The notes: generated by a model from the sequence alone, not told the origin. A stretch of 64,000 bases of DNA from Paenibacillus pedocola (GCF_031599675.1 NZ_CP134223.1:4278001-4342000), one strand, 5' to 3'. Shown: positions 35,937-43,976, counted from the stretch's first letter. Made by a program: numbers and translations.

Positions 35937-36527
35937 CTATAGAATAGAATCTTTTGCAAGTTGATTCACTCTGTGTAATACATCCACAATTTTATCTTGC
36001 ACTGACTCTGCAGTTTTATCTTCTAAAGTTAAAAGCTGCAGCAACACATTTATCGCTTGCCTAAAGCTAACCGGACTTGATCCCACTAAGCCGTGAGCGC
36101 CGGTATCAATTACTATCCTACCTGAAGGCAGCAGGACATCCGGGTCAGCAGACAGCTTCTGTATCTCATCAATAACCGCATGTATATATTCCTCTGGAAT
36201 TCCGCATTTGATCACATCTGGCTGTAAAGCAATCACATCATCAACAATCAAATCATCATCGAAGCCAATCTCAGCCTGAACAACCAGTACACCATTATCA
36301 GACGGAAAATACGAAACACCGATATTTGCGTAATTACTCACCATACGGGCTGCTAATACCAGTTCAATAGTAAGAGCACAATGGGCGTGGTATGTATAAC
36401 TTTTTAGAGGAAAAGATTGATCGACCCTACCCTTGGAGCGATACGGTCGATGTGGATATTCATTCAGCCATACACGGCCCCGTTTATACGCGCCTAAATC
36501 CTCGAAATTCATAAGCATTGATTTCAT
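35937..36527 (-). CDS. Hypothetical protein in the toxin-immunity row
   Basis: 196 residues, no signal peptide or membrane helix. AGGGG precedes the overlapping ATG choices (MKSMLMNFEDLG or MLMNFEDLG). Visible: KRGRVWLNEYPHRPYRSKGR, then YTYHAHCALTIELVLAARMV, and a C-terminal SGRIVIDTGAHGLVGSSPVS segment followed by helices. No family recognised. Its place downstream of an orphan toxin suggests immunity or an exchanged accessory gene. Confidence 0.6.
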   Translation of the reverse strand: MKSMLMNFEDLGAYKRGRVWLNEYPHRPYRSKGRVDQSFPLKSYTYHAHCALTIELVLAARMVSNYANIGVSYFPSDNGVLVVQAEIGFDDDLIVDDVIALQPDVIKCGIPEEYIHAVIDEIQKLSADPDVLLPSGRIVIDTGAHGLVGSSPVSFRQAINVLLQLLTLEDKTAESVQDKIVDVLHRVNQLAKDSIL

Positions 36528-36622
36528 CCCCTATCCAATGACACGATAGATAATTGCAGGTATGGACTCCTTTTCACTTGAGGCTTGCTCCATTATAGTT
36601 CAATTCTTTATAGTTCAATTCA

Positions 36623-36902
36623 TCATTTAGAAATGCGTTCGGCTACCTCTACCGCTTTCAATATAAATTTACGCACCTCACTGATCGACTGAGTTCTTTT
36701 GCAGTATATTGGATTCCACCAGTCATCATCCTTCACAACAACCAGTTTGAAGCTACCTTCTTTAAGGTTAAACTCTGGATACCAACCTAAATCTAAAACA
36801 AAATCATTGTAAACCACTTGAAGTATATCTTCTTTAAATGACCACAATTGTTCAGAGTAAGGGATATTAGCGATAATCCCTACTCTCAAAAGATTCTATC
36901 AT
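36623..36902 (-). pseudogene. Small immunity-like gene with a probable 5' frameshift
   Basis: The main frame (TTG at 36889, about 88 codons) carries KEDILQVVYNDFVLDLGWYP and LVVVKDDDWWNPIYCKR, matching the 35565-35831 paralogue. The only strong ribosome binding site, GGGAGGAAGG, precedes an ATG at 36900-36902 that reads M-I-E-S-F-E-S-R-D-Y-R and stops. Losing one base near 36881 would join M-I-E-S-F-E-S to the main frame. So it is either frameshifted or started weakly from TTG. Confidence 0.5.
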
Positions 36903-36940
36903 AATGCCTTCCTCCCATGGACTGTCTATACCAGTAATAT

Positions 36941-37387
36941 CTATTTTTCTTCTGACAAAAATATATCTTTTAGTTGCTTTTCAAATTTTGATTCTTTTTC
37001 ACCTTTGTCTTTGGAGGTCACAATGAAAATATTATTTGTTTCAATTGCAACAACCTCACTATCAAAATATTCTTTCTTGAATTTTTTTAACAACCCCTTT
37101 TTCTCTTGCGCTAAATCATCCCCATCATTAAATTCATATACATGCAAAACTTGGTAGGTAAGTGGTAATAATAGTATTACCTGTTCTTTTACGACCTTGT
37201 TCTTTAACGAATTTGGGATCGGAGCTTGAGATTCTTTAAAAATAATTTTGTTTTTCTCTAACAAATTCATTACATCATTAATATTCATTTGAACAGTTAC
37301 TCCTTTATTGTTAGAATCACAAGAAATTAAGATCAAAAATGAGATCAGAACAAAAATACTACTCCAAATTTTGTAGTTGCTCTTCAT
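36941..37387 (-). CDS. Putative lipoprotein in the toxin-immunity row
   Basis: 148 residues. A basic N-terminus, a hydrophobic helix and the lipobox LISC (Cys near residue 23) mark it as a lipoprotein. The rest is acidic and soluble: MNINDVMNLLEKNKIIFKES, then VLHVYEFNDGDDLAQEKKGL and a lysine-rich end. It follows the orphan RHS toxin tip by 37 bp and is the best-placed immunity candidate for a toxin acting at the cell surface, though lipoproteins also serve other roles. Inference. Confidence 0.6.
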   Translation of the reverse strand: MKSNYKIWSSIFVLISFLILISCDSNNKGVTVQMNINDVMNLLEKNKIIFKESQAPIPNSLKNKVVKEQVILLLPLTYQVLHVYEFNDGDDLAQEKKGLLKKFKKEYFDSEVVAIETNNIFIVTSKDKGEKESKFEKQLKDIFLSEEK

Positions 37388-37424
37388 AATTTTCTAAAGA
37401 TTTTCCCAGTCAATTTTCAAAAAA

Positions 37425-38131
37425 CTAATGACCAGAAAACCTTCCTCCTCCCCTGCCAGATGAAGAACCGCCTGTATTTACAAAGTAATGATCAAATACT
37501 TTGAAGAATGCATTGCTGTTACTGACTTTTTCACGCTTCCAGGTTTTATTATTATCTACATAATAGTATTGAGTATAATATATTTTTCCTGGCGAACCCC
37601 ATATTATTTGCATATACAGATCAGGAAAAATTATCCCCGTGATAGGTTCTGTCTCACCTTCCATATCAATTAATTTTATATCATTAATTGAAGTAAACCA
37701 GCTGCCCCTTATTAAGTTAGGATCTGATTGTTGATACTTTTTCAATTGTTGTTCCGCGCTACTCCCCATAGGCTTAACATCATAAATTTCATTGCCCTGA
37801 ACTATATCTATTTCCCCACTAGAAACCCTATATTCCAGTGTAGGCATAACATGGTTTGGATCCAAGTAATACAACTTTGTTGCCACTAATATTTGTGAAA
37901 TTTCGTGAAAAGAGGTATAAATACTTAATCCAGCACCTCCATTTTCTTTTATAACCGCCTTCACCAAATCTTCTGTTGAGATTTTACTACTTGCATATTG
38001 GTGAAGATAATCATTTAACTTGTCTACCTTCATGTGACCACTAGGGTCTAAATAACTTAACGGATTATTTTCCACATACGTATACAAATTCTGACTCAGC
38101 GGATTATCAATCTGCCCCTCATACGTATCCT
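37425..38131 (-). pseudogene. Orphan RHS C-terminal toxin tip A
   Basis: Open from DTYEGQIDNPLSQNLYTYVE with NNPLSYLDPSGHM (the RHS core end) to a C-terminal toxin-like domain. A TAG at 38131 replaces the Glu codon present in tip B, and stops lie before it, so no full RHS protein exists. The tip has GEIDIVQGNEIYDVKP, which fits the D...(D/E)xK layout of restriction-endonuclease-like nucleases, and a Gly/Ser/Arg-rich end. It could be expressed only after recombination into a complete rhs gene. IS110 sequence begins just upstream. Confidence 0.7.
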
Positions 38132-38144
38132 AGTTTATAAAGCG
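38068..38144 (-). repeat. 77-bp RHS linker repeat, copy A
   Basis: Encodes N-x-D-T-Y-E-G-Q-I-D-N-P-L-S-Q-N-L-Y-T-Y-V-E-N of the RHS core end. It is identical at 66 of 77 positions to copy B at 43684-43760, in the same orientation. Such shared junctions allow homologous exchange of toxin tips. Confidence 0.85.
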
Positions 38145-38202
38145 ACTATTCTAATTAAAGAGGACGGTGACTGATTTCCAATCGCCGCCCATCCAGATTA
38201 TA

Positions 38203-39438
38203 TCATCCTGCTTGTGGTATGGATACTTCTGGGATTACATATGACGCTTGGGTTTTCATCATGTAGTAGATAACATTGACTAGCTTCCGCATGATACATA
38301 CAACGGCTTGCTGTTTGGTTTTTCCTGCCGCCAATCTCTGCTCGTAGTAGGCATGGAAGTAGGGGTTGCGGGGTACTTTCGTAGAACGTGTAACGAGAAG
38401 TTGTCGGATGGCAAGAGATTTAATGATGTCATGTAAAACTCTGTTCCCTTGCTTGCTTTTGTAGTTTCTGACCTTATTCCCTGAGCCAACGATAATAGGA
38501 GCGATTCCGGCAAATCGAGCAAGTTTATCAGGAGTAGCAAAGCGGTGAATATCGCCAATCTCTGCAACCAGTTCCGCCGCAGTTACAAGGTCAATGCCTG
38601 TCATGCTTTCCAGTTGGAAACCAAGCTCTTTCATTAGCCCCCTGATTTCTTCTTCGACCCGACCCAACTCCCTTTTATAAAAGCGGATATTCCGAACAAG
38701 TCCTTTGACAATGAAATCCCTTTGATCTTGGAAATCTCTTGTGGTGTCCCCATCCTCAGCTACAAGAATTAGAATCTGCTCTGCCTTCTTAGTTGACAAC
38801 CCGTTGTTACTCAACTTACGGAGATACTTCGCCAGTTCCTCCACCCCGACCCCTGACAAATGATTCGGGGAAGGATATTTATGCCAAAAGGCTAAAGCGG
38901 TCTTCCCGTCAATTTCCGAATAGAACTTTTTATAACTGGGATAATGATAGCTGAGTTGCTGATGAAGTCGCTTAACCACGTTGATTAAATTCTTGGATTG
39001 CCAATTTCGTTGAGTGACAAGCTGACTAATTGCCCAGAATAGATCCATCGGCTTGGCATCCGGTAGGTTGTAAAGTTCATCCCGTACAACCTTTGCTACA
39101 CATTCTGCATCCCATGAATCCGACTTCTGTATGGTTACGTGACTCTTACGTCTGCTGTTTGCCAGTTTCGCATTGACCTCCTTCACGGAGCAACCTTTTT
39201 CAGTCAAGTAAACTGCTAATCCTCTGCCATAGCCGCCTACATCTTCTAACCCATAAACCACGGACATACCCTTTTTAGTGTGTTTCTTTACTTCCTTTTC
39301 AAGTAACGGGAAGGCTGTCGGCTTGTTATCGAACTTAATTTCTCCTAGCTTCCGATTCCAACAATCGATAATGACTGCTGTATGATGCTGTTTGTGTAGG
39401 TCAACACCTACATAGACTAATTTATCCGGTTGTATCAT
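38203..39438 (-). CDS. IS110-family transposase (DEDD recombinase)
   Basis: 411 residues, complete. The N-terminal RuvC-like DEDD domain has VGVDLHKQHHTAVIID, the Glu in VYGLEDVGGYG, and two Asp in QKSDSWDAECVAKVV. The C-terminal transposase-20 domain has MTGIDLVTAAELVAEIGDIH and FAGIAPIIVGSGNKVRNYKS, with the candidate catalytic Ser in GSG. IS110 elements have no inverted repeats and choose sites with a bridge RNA. The copy looks intact and lies beside the truncated RHS tip A. Confidence 0.95.
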   Translation of the reverse strand: MIQPDKLVYVGVDLHKQHHTAVIIDCWNRKLGEIKFDNKPTAFPLLEKEVKKHTKKGMSVVYGLEDVGGYGRGLAVYLTEKGCSVKEVNAKLANSRRKSHVTIQKSDSWDAECVAKVVRDELYNLPDAKPMDLFWAISQLVTQRNWQSKNLINVVKRLHQQLSYHYPSYKKFYSEIDGKTALAFWHKYPSPNHLSGVGVEELAKYLRKLSNNGLSTKKAEQILILVAEDGDTTRDFQDQRDFIVKGLVRNIRFYKRELGRVEEEIRGLMKELGFQLESMTGIDLVTAAELVAEIGDIHRFATPDKLARFAGIAPIIVGSGNKVRNYKSKQGNRVLHDIIKSLAIRQLLVTRSTKVPRNPYFHAYYEQRLAAGKTKQQAVVCIMRKLVNVIYYMMKTQASYVIPEVSIPQAG

Positions 39439-39651
39439 GCTCTCTCACTCCTAATTTTCGTTTGAATTTGAATGGTTACTGATGGGTTGAATCCTGATCG
39501 TAGTACCCTAAGAAGACTAATCGTCAACCCATGAGTAACCACCCAAGTGGATGGTTAGAACCATAGTGGTAAAACAGGTCGCATCCTCAGTTCGAGCGGA
39601 CAAGCCGCAAAGATACGTTAGCGAATCCTGATTCACCTTCTATGTTCCAGA
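39439..39651 (-). ncRNA. Structured IS110 upstream region, candidate bridge RNA
   Basis: The 213 bp upstream of the transposase are non-coding and rich in hairpins. The largest, 39474-39540, has 17-nt arms (GGTTACTGATGGGTTGA and its partner) pairing at 16 positions around a 33-nt inner region with a short GATTAGT/ACTA-type stem, like the looped layout of IS110 guide RNAs. Smaller stems: CCAC/GTGG (39540-39551), ATGGTT/AACCAT (39551-39564) and GCGG/CCGC (39597-39608). The loop-to-target match was not established. Confidence 0.55.
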
Positions 39652-40428
39652 CTAGATGAGTGCTTGGTGAAGCCCAACGGCTTCGATGTTTCCATAACGA
39701 TAAGTGCCTTGGTAAAAGTCTCTACGGTCTAAAATCCGCTTCACTTGTACTTTGGTGAATAACTTTCCTTGTTGAGTAGTAAAACCTTCTTGATTTAACT
39801 GTGACGCTAGTTCAGATAACGTCCCTGCAGGGTGCTGTTCCCTTATGTCAAAGAGCCGACGAACGATTCTTGCCTGTGTTTCATTGACTACAATGGACTT
39901 CTGTCCCTTTTTGGCGTTGTAACCAAATGCCGCCCGACCTCCGGCATAACCCCCTTGCTCCGCTTTCTGGTTACGTCCTCTGCCAAGCTTTAACGCAATT
40001 TCTAACCTCTGATACTGGTCAAGCAATTCCATGAGTCCATTAATCAAGAAATCACTTGGGTCTTTCTTATGAATGCTGTAGGTCGGTTGTTCAATGCTTT
40101 TTACATCTACACCGTACCTCTTGAACTCTCGATGAACCAACACCTTCACGATGTCAGACCGCCATAAACGGCTTGTATTGAGTACGACAACTGCGTCATA
40201 GGTTCGGGTGGATAGAGCTGATAGCAGGCTCTGAAAGCCAATTCTGTCCACTTCAAGAGCATCCTCATCCACCTTCGCTCCACTGATGCCCTCATCTGTA
40301 AAGACGTGTTTCAAGTCCCATCCTTGCTCCTGACAATACGAGCGGATTTCAGCTTGTTGATAGGCTAGACTGTAACCATCCTTGGCTTGTCCACTTGTCG
40401 AAACTCTTACATAACCGATTACATTCAT
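39652..40428 (-). CDS. Serine recombinase (resolvase/invertase family)
   Basis: 258 residues. The ATG at 40428 follows GGGGAGG. The catalytic domain starts NVIGYVRVSTSGQAKDGYSL (nucleophile Ser in RVST), with a QEQGWDLKHVFTDEGISG segment and NTSRLWRSD. A recombinase domain follows with GGYAGGRAAFGY and LNQEGFTTQQGKLFTKVQVK. The end, RDFYQGTYRYGNIEAVGLHQ, is the usual C-terminus of short members, so it is complete. It is divergent from an XRE gene that may repress it. Possible job: integration or excision of this segment. Confidence 0.93.
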   Translation of the reverse strand: MNVIGYVRVSTSGQAKDGYSLAYQQAEIRSYCQEQGWDLKHVFTDEGISGAKVDEDALEVDRIGFQSLLSALSTRTYDAVVVLNTSRLWRSDIVKVLVHREFKRYGVDVKSIEQPTYSIHKKDPSDFLINGLMELLDQYQRLEIALKLGRGRNQKAEQGGYAGGRAAFGYNAKKGQKSIVVNETQARIVRRLFDIREQHPAGTLSELASQLNQEGFTTQQGKLFTKVQVKRILDRRDFYQGTYRYGNIEAVGLHQALI

Positions 40429-40510
40429 GCCGTTTCCTCCCCGTACGTTACGATAATTCAGATTTACGTAACGCACTTGAGTTATGTAACTTATATGGGT
40501 TACATTATAT

Positions 40511-40524
40511 AACGCATGTGCGTT
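40511..40524. promoter_or_regulatory. Palindrome in the recombinase/XRE divergent region, candidate operator
   Basis: AACGCA-TG-TGCGTT is a perfect 6-bp inverted repeat with a 2-bp centre. Related AACGCAC and GTTACG/GTAAC motifs recur at 40445-40510. It lies between two divergent start codons, where an XRE repressor would bind. Confidence 0.5.
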
Positions 40525-40575
40525 TCACGCAAATCATTTTTGTGATATAGTTGAAACGTGAAGGAGAGAGGTAAA

Positions 40576-40782
40576 ATGCCAATCAGAATCCGTCTAAAAG
40601 AGATATTAGCCGAAAGGAACATGTCCCAACGGGAACTAGCTCGGCTAATGAATGTTCGACCCAATACAATCAATCGGCTTTGCCAAGACAACGTGACTAC
40701 TGCATTTTTCGATACATTAGAGCATATCTGCCGGACGTTAGACATTAGCCTTCATGATTTGCTTGTTATGGAAGATGAGTAG
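40576..40782 (+). CDS. XRE-family (Cro/CI-type) regulator
   Basis: 68 residues. The ATG at 40576 follows GGAGAGAGG. Nearly the whole protein is one HTH_3 domain: LKEILAERNMSQRELARLMN, VRPNTINRLCQDNVTTAFFD, TLEHICRTLDISLHDLLV. It is divergent from the serine recombinase and probably controls it and itself through the palindrome between them, as in small mobile elements. Confidence 0.9.
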   Translation: MPIRIRLKEILAERNMSQRELARLMNVRPNTINRLCQDNVTTAFFDTLEHICRTLDISLHDLLVMEDE

Positions 40783-41245
40783 CACAATGTCGCACCCGTA
40801 CCGCCATCTATACGGCTCGCAGAGCCATGCTGTCGGGTTTACACCAATCCTAGTCCAACTTATGTTAAAAGCCTGTAAAAGCCTTCTATGCGTCCTCAGA
40901 GGTATTAAGCGAGCCGCCCGAAGCGACAGGGCGGAGCGACCGCGAAACTCTATCTTTGATTCTTGAGTAAAGTATCCCATGTGAAAGAATTGCTCTTGAG
41001 AAAAACCGCCGCCCTCCGTAGGAGTGGCGCGCAATCAAGGATATTCTTTCAAATCTTCTTTACAGGTATGGATACAAAAAGGTTTATAGTATTTATTCTA
41101 TATACAAACCAAAATTTTGTGATTGAGAAGATGCTCAAACCAAATATATGGGGCTGACAGTCCCCTCAATCCAAAACTTTGGGGCAATAAACCTCATTTT
41201 CTTTGGGCTTTAGCGGTTGCTCTAACACTGAAACAGGGCGGCTCT
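40783..41245. other. Intergenic region of the mobile segment
   Basis: 463 bp without a credible gene. It contains hairpin CCGCCC...GGGCGG (40914-40934) in a GC-rich patch. A GGGG...CCCC stem near 41150-41165 may help end the gene at 41246. Confidence 0.4.
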
Positions 41246-41989
41246 TTACGATGCAGTTCCGTCTAACAGCTGTGCCTGTCGTTCGATTTTATTACTCAGT
41301 TCCGTACACAAGTCCAGTATGATGCTGTGATAGTTGACCAATGAAAGCATCCCCATCTCATTCGTCGCCGCATTGCGTATATCTTGCTGTATTCGTTTCG
41401 CATACGACTCATAGAAGTCCTTGTGCTTTATCGTTGGCAAGACTGCCGTAACAACAGCTTCCCGAAACAAATCTTGCTTGTCTCGATAGACTTCCTTTTC
41501 CAAATCTTCCATTTGCTCTAACACCACGTCATAGTTGGACTTTGTATAGACATGGCGAATGAACCCATGAATAGCTTCCGACAAGACGAGATAGGGGTTC
41601 AGTGCTGTATTCAGTCGATAGAAGTTCCGCCGCCCACGTCGTTGAACCTCAATAAACTGTTTCTTCTGCAACTCCTTTAACTTGGAGCATACCGTATTCT
41701 CGCTAAGTCCTAGATGCAGAGCCATCACTTGCTGATTGATGGCATACCACTCTGTGATTCCACGTTTCCGTCCTCTATCCAACATGCCCCACGACACAAG
41801 TTCAAGCAGTACATTGACCGCATTGCCGTCCAAAAAGAAACAGCGGCGGATTTCTTGTGGAACTTTCGCATAAAACGTCGTGTTGGCTTCATGAAGCATT
41901 GTCGCTTCCTCTCCGTCGGGCTGTTCTGCACATGTATTTCGGAACAAACCTGACTGTAGTTCCTCCCAATTCGTTAATTTCATGTCCAT
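41246..41989 (-). CDS. Winged-helix/HTH protein of the mobile segment
   Basis: About 247 residues. The ATG at 41989 (MDMKLTNWEEL) follows GGGGAGG. Residues about 70-125 look like a winged helix: TEWYAINQQVMALHLGLSEN, TVCSKLKELQKKQFIEVQRR and a GRRNFYRLN wing. The C-terminal half is helical. Replication initiators and transfer regulators of integrative elements have this build, but no iterons or origin were seen. Convergent toward the XRE gene; probably part of the same captured element. Confidence 0.65.
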   Translation of the reverse strand: MDMKLTNWEELQSGLFRNTCAEQPDGEEATMLHEANTTFYAKVPQEIRRCFFLDGNAVNVLLELVSWGMLDRGRKRGITEWYAINQQVMALHLGLSENTVCSKLKELQKKQFIEVQRRGRRNFYRLNTALNPYLVLSEAIHGFIRHVYTKSNYDVVLEQMEDLEKEVYRDKQDLFREAVVTAVLPTIKHKDFYESYAKRIQQDIRNAATNEMGMLSLVNYHSIILDLCTELSNKIERQAQLLDGTAS

Positions 41990-42438
41990 CGTTGCTTTCC
42001 TCCCCAAATTTTGACTGAGTGGGCGGCTAGCCTAACCACGTGACCTACTCTTTATGTAAACTGCTCGTCAGCAGAGTTCTTTCTTACGCTGTAACAATCG
42101 CTGTAAAGGTCAGTTCAGTTGCGGACAGAATCAATATGCTTCGAGTTTGCCGCCCTACTATGAATTTCGTGCTATCCATACAAGAAGATGCGACTTCTGA
42201 CCATTTCACCCTCCCTATCGAGACAAGATATTGTACAGTTGCGGCTCAAAATAGAAAAACCTCAAGAAAGCGAAGATAACAAAAAACAGGTCAATCATGG
42301 TAGTATCTGACCATAATGAACCTGTTAGATGTAATGTTGAATCGTTAATTAGGTTATAAAATTAAAGCATTTACGTGCGTACAGACATATTAGAGGAATA
42401 TCATACGGGAGTGATGAGGGTTAAGTTCTTTCAAAATG

Positions 42439-42467
42439 TGCCGCCCGTTTCATTCGGCACTGGGTGG
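42439..42467 (+). repeat. 29-nt structured repeat, copy 2
   Basis: TGCCGCCCG, TTTCA, TTCGGCACTGGGTGG, matching copy 1 (20148-20176) at 26 of 29 positions. The preceding G extends the stem to GTGCCG/CGGCAC. It lies past the terminator of an immunity-like gene, the same placement as copy 1. Confidence 0.6.
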
Positions 42468-42485
42468 GGGATAGCTAAATGAACA

Positions 42486-42522
42486 AAAGAAACCACATGG
42501 AGTATCAATCACATGTGGTCCT
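42486..42522 (-). terminator. Terminator of toxin cassette B
   Basis: ACCACATG pairs with CATGTGGT, followed by TTCTTTTG on the minus strand. It lies about 45 bp past the last immunity-like gene. Confidence 0.7.
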
Positions 42523-42563
42523 AACTAAATTAGTTTAAATCCATCAATCCCAAAAAAATCACA

Positions 42564-42773
42564 CTAGTCAATCGGCCATGGCTCAATTGTTTTCACTGCA
42601 CTTAACGGAATTAACAGTCGTGTATCATCATGATCTTCCTCAGGCATTATCACTATAGTATTGTTGAATGAATAATAACTAATATACATTCCTATTACAT
42701 GTAAATTATCAAGAAATGTTATCTTAATATATTTATCTAAATAATTCTCCATAAAAATCTCTTGTTTTTCCAT
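42564..42773 (-). CDS. Small immunity-like protein, tandem copy 2
   Basis: 69 residues. The ATG at 42773 follows GGAGGGG; the longer upstream frame is not needed. Sequence pattern: QEIFMENYLDKYIKITFLDN, LHVIGMYISYYSFNNTIVIM, then LLIPLSAVKTIEPW. It is a clear duplicate of the next gene upstream (42899-43105). The all-beta look, with a YISYY-type turn, is reminiscent of small Sm-like or SH3-like folds. Best read as immunity to toxin tip B or a relative. Confidence 0.7.
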   Translation of the reverse strand: MEKQEIFMENYLDKYIKITFLDNLHVIGMYISYYSFNNTIVIMPEEDHDDTRLLIPLSAVKTIEPWPID

Positions 42774-42898
42774 GATACCCCTCCTAATACTACAAGTAAC
42801 TTCCATCTCAAGCCTGCAAACAAATTTCCGTGTCCAAAGCTGAAGTACAAGAGAATTGTCATCTCTCATTTTAATCATCTTTCAGGTAATCATGTTCA

Positions 42899-43105
42899 TT
42901 AATGGAGCCAACGAGCTATAGTTTTTATTGCACTTAGCGGAATGAAAAGACGTGCATCATCATCTTCATCTTCTGGCACTATGACTATAACATTGTTAGA
43001 ATAATAATAATCAACATAAGTTCCCGTTACATGTAAGTTATCAAGAAATGTTATCTTGATAACTTTATTTATGTAACCCTTCATAAATATCTCTTGATTC
43101 CCCAT
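42899..43105 (-). CDS. Small immunity-like protein, tandem copy 1
   Basis: 68 residues: QEIFMKGYINKVIKITFLDN, LHVTGTYVDYYYSNNVIVIV, LFIPLSAIKTIARW. GGAGG precedes the ATG. It lies 10 bp after the toxin tip B stop, the classic place of a cognate immunity gene, and is duplicated directly downstream. Function inferred from position. Confidence 0.75.
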   Translation of the reverse strand: MGNQEIFMKGYINKVIKITFLDNLHVTGTYVDYYYSNNVIVIVPEDEDDDARLFIPLSAIKTIARWLH

Positions 43106-43115
43106 TAAAAACCTC

Positions 43116-43783
43116 CTAAATAATATCTGGTTTCATGTCGTCAAAAAAGTATATTCCTTCGTTTGTCCAAACTTGAACGTCATATCTGAACGGTTTGTCT
43201 TCAAAATAATTGTACAACTTATTACTTAGATTGATGATATCTATTATTTCGAAATCAACATTGTCAAATGTTAAATCGTATATAACAACATCTGCCCCTT
43301 GCTTCTCTATCCCTTCTTTAATTGCATTAAATGCACTACTTAGTTTGAACTTACCTGTTTCAGGAAAAGCTGTCTTTAATTCAACCTTGTAATAGCCGTT
43401 TATTAAAAAATCATATTGATTTGATATACCCTTAGCCTCTGGGTTTAGATAAACATCTTTCCCCATTTCTAACAATAATTCAACGACATATTTCTCATGT
43501 TTCTTGTTTTCTTTATTTAATTCTTTTTTTTCTTTATTGGTCTTATAAGTCAATAATCCCCTACATACAAATGTGTTATCTGGATGATATTCTGAAAAAG
43601 TTATTCCAAAAAATGCAAGTGCGAGATTATCGTCAACTCTCACTTTAACATTACCGCTTGGATCATTGAACATTAGAGGGTTGTTTTCCACGTAAGTATA
43701 AAGATTCTGACTCAGTGGGTTTTCAATCTGCCCTTCATACGTATCCTCATTTATAAACCGCCCGATACTCGGATCATAATTTG
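43116..43783 (-). pseudogene. Orphan RHS C-terminal toxin tip B
   Basis: Open from NYDPSIGRFINEDTYEGQIE through NPLSQNLYTYVENNPLMFND and PSG (RHS core end) into a distinct C-terminal domain. No start, ribosome binding site or upstream RHS repeats are present, so this is a displaced tip. The domain has HEKYVVELLLEMGKDVYLNP, then YDFLINGYYKVELKT, which fits the E...D...ExK layout of PD-(D/E)XK nucleases as found in several CdiA/RHS tips. An immunity-like gene follows after 10 bp. Confidence 0.75.
43684..43760 (-). repeat. 77-bp RHS linker repeat, copy B
   Basis: Same orientation as copy A (38068-38144), with 66 of 77 identical positions. It keeps the GAG (Glu) codon that is a TAG stop in copy A. 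The two copies bracket the mobile segment. Confidence 0.85.
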
Positions 43784-43976
43784 ATGAGTTAGAACCTTTA
43801 TATTATCGGGATAACTAATAAAATAAAGAAGTTGGCCAATTATGGTTGTACTACTCTATAAATGCTCTACTTATTCGACACTAAAGTAACGGCTGCTCTC
43901 AAGACCTTATGACAAATCTTTTAATAGATTATGCTTTGTTATTTTATCTACTGATACACTCAGACTCAAACATTGA

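Larger units (their letters stand above)
41990..42563. other. Intergenic region between the mobile segment and toxin cassette B
   Basis: 574 bp without a credible gene. It contains a minus-strand terminator-like hairpin (42283-42329: ACAGGT/ACCTGT and ATGGT/CCAT arms, then TTTTTTG), the second 29-nt structured repeat (42439-42467), and the cassette terminator (42486-42522). Confidence 0.5.

Noticed and set aside
40440..40530. Repeated GTTACG/GTAAC words as a CRISPR or iteron array
   Set aside because: Spacing and length are irregular; better explained as operator half-sites in a divergent promoter region.
40914..40934. CCGCCC/GGGCGG hairpin as an origin of transfer
   Set aside because: No relaxase gene or nick-site pattern is visible, so it is only noted as a hairpin.
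40738..41034. Minus-strand frame of 98 codons in the mobile segment
   Set aside because: No ribosome binding site, overlaps the XRE gene end, and has no recognisable motif.
42040..42279. Plus-strand frame of 79 codons
   Set aside because: No ribosome binding site or motif, and lies in non-coding DNA before a terminator.
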